A DNA stretch of 13,180 nt from DAOUEX01 sp034430235 (GTDB taxonomy: Bacteria > Chloroflexota > Anaerolineae > UBA2200). The notes under the pieces are model-generated. The model was given only the letters and a program-made list of their open reading frames with translations. It was not told the DNA's origin and did not search any database. Positions 13,131 to 13,180 of this stretch are shown in pieces. Each line of letters starts with the position of its first letter. The stretch's first letter is position 1. The position numbers were made by a program, and so were the translations under genes. The stretch lies in NCBI GenBank assembly GCA_964478075.1, contig CAYZGO010000051.1, positions 1 to 13,180 on the forward strand, in the 5' to 3' direction.

Positions 13131-13180
13131 GCCCTGGGTCTTCCCCTGGGTCTTCCCCTGGGTCTTTGGCCCCAGGGACA
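13131..13180. repeat. 12-bp tandem repeat and partial 18-bp unit at window end
   Basis: The unit CCCCTGGGTCTT is repeated at 13143 and 13155, with a near copy at 13131. The window then ends in TGGCCCCAGGGACA, which matches the 18-bp unit at position 1 exactly and would continue it in phase through a 5-base overlap (GGACA). The window may have been cut inside such arrays. Confidence 0.75.

Overview
The window looks like chromosomal DNA of a free-living bacterium, most likely a Chloroflexota (Anaerolineae-like) organism or a metagenomic relative. The clues are moderately high GC, consensus sigma-70 promoters, AGGAGG ribosome sites, a rho gene followed by a LysM/M23 endopeptidase, secreted-protein architecture with the YLPI-type motif common in Chloroflexota exoproteins, and gaps filled with palindromic dispersed repeats. 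The taxonomic call is an inference from style; no phylogenetic marker was compared. No phage, plasmid, IS or CRISPR module is visible.

Layout: (1) 1-230, an 18-bp tandem array and repeat-like DNA. (2) cinA (+), whose C-terminal deamidase domain has lost its expected catalytic residues, convergent with a DUF4870-type membrane protein gene (-), with a hairpin repeat between them. (3) 2256-2840, repeat-rich DNA, then a textbook promoter and tRNA-Leu(GAG). (4) A second strong promoter, a leader of about 290 nt with nested inverted repeats, then rho and a translationally coupled membrane-anchored LysM-LysM-M23 peptidase, closed by a 12-bp hairpin. (5) On the minus strand, a secreted subtilase (S8) with prodomain, an extra domain between the catalytic Asn and Ser, and a C-terminal domain; downstream of it is a 157-residue lipoprotein that is a free-standing copy of the same prodomain. 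(6) A repeat-laden gap with a possible decayed gene. (7) A membrane M28 metallopeptidase (-) whose catalytic domain contains inserted membrane segments. (8) A hairpin-rich gap, two small membrane-protein genes (-), and more repeats; the window ends in a unit related to the array at position 1.

The common theme is the cell envelope and proteolysis: M23, S8, M28, a prodomain-like lipoprotein and three small membrane proteins, beside housekeeping genes (rho, tRNA-Leu, cinA). The most novel-looking unit is the subtilase plus membrane-tethered orphan prodomain. The pair suggests an inhibitor, chaperone or tether acting in trans on the protease. The second theme is the density of short palindromic repeats, at least five families, several with two copies inside this window.
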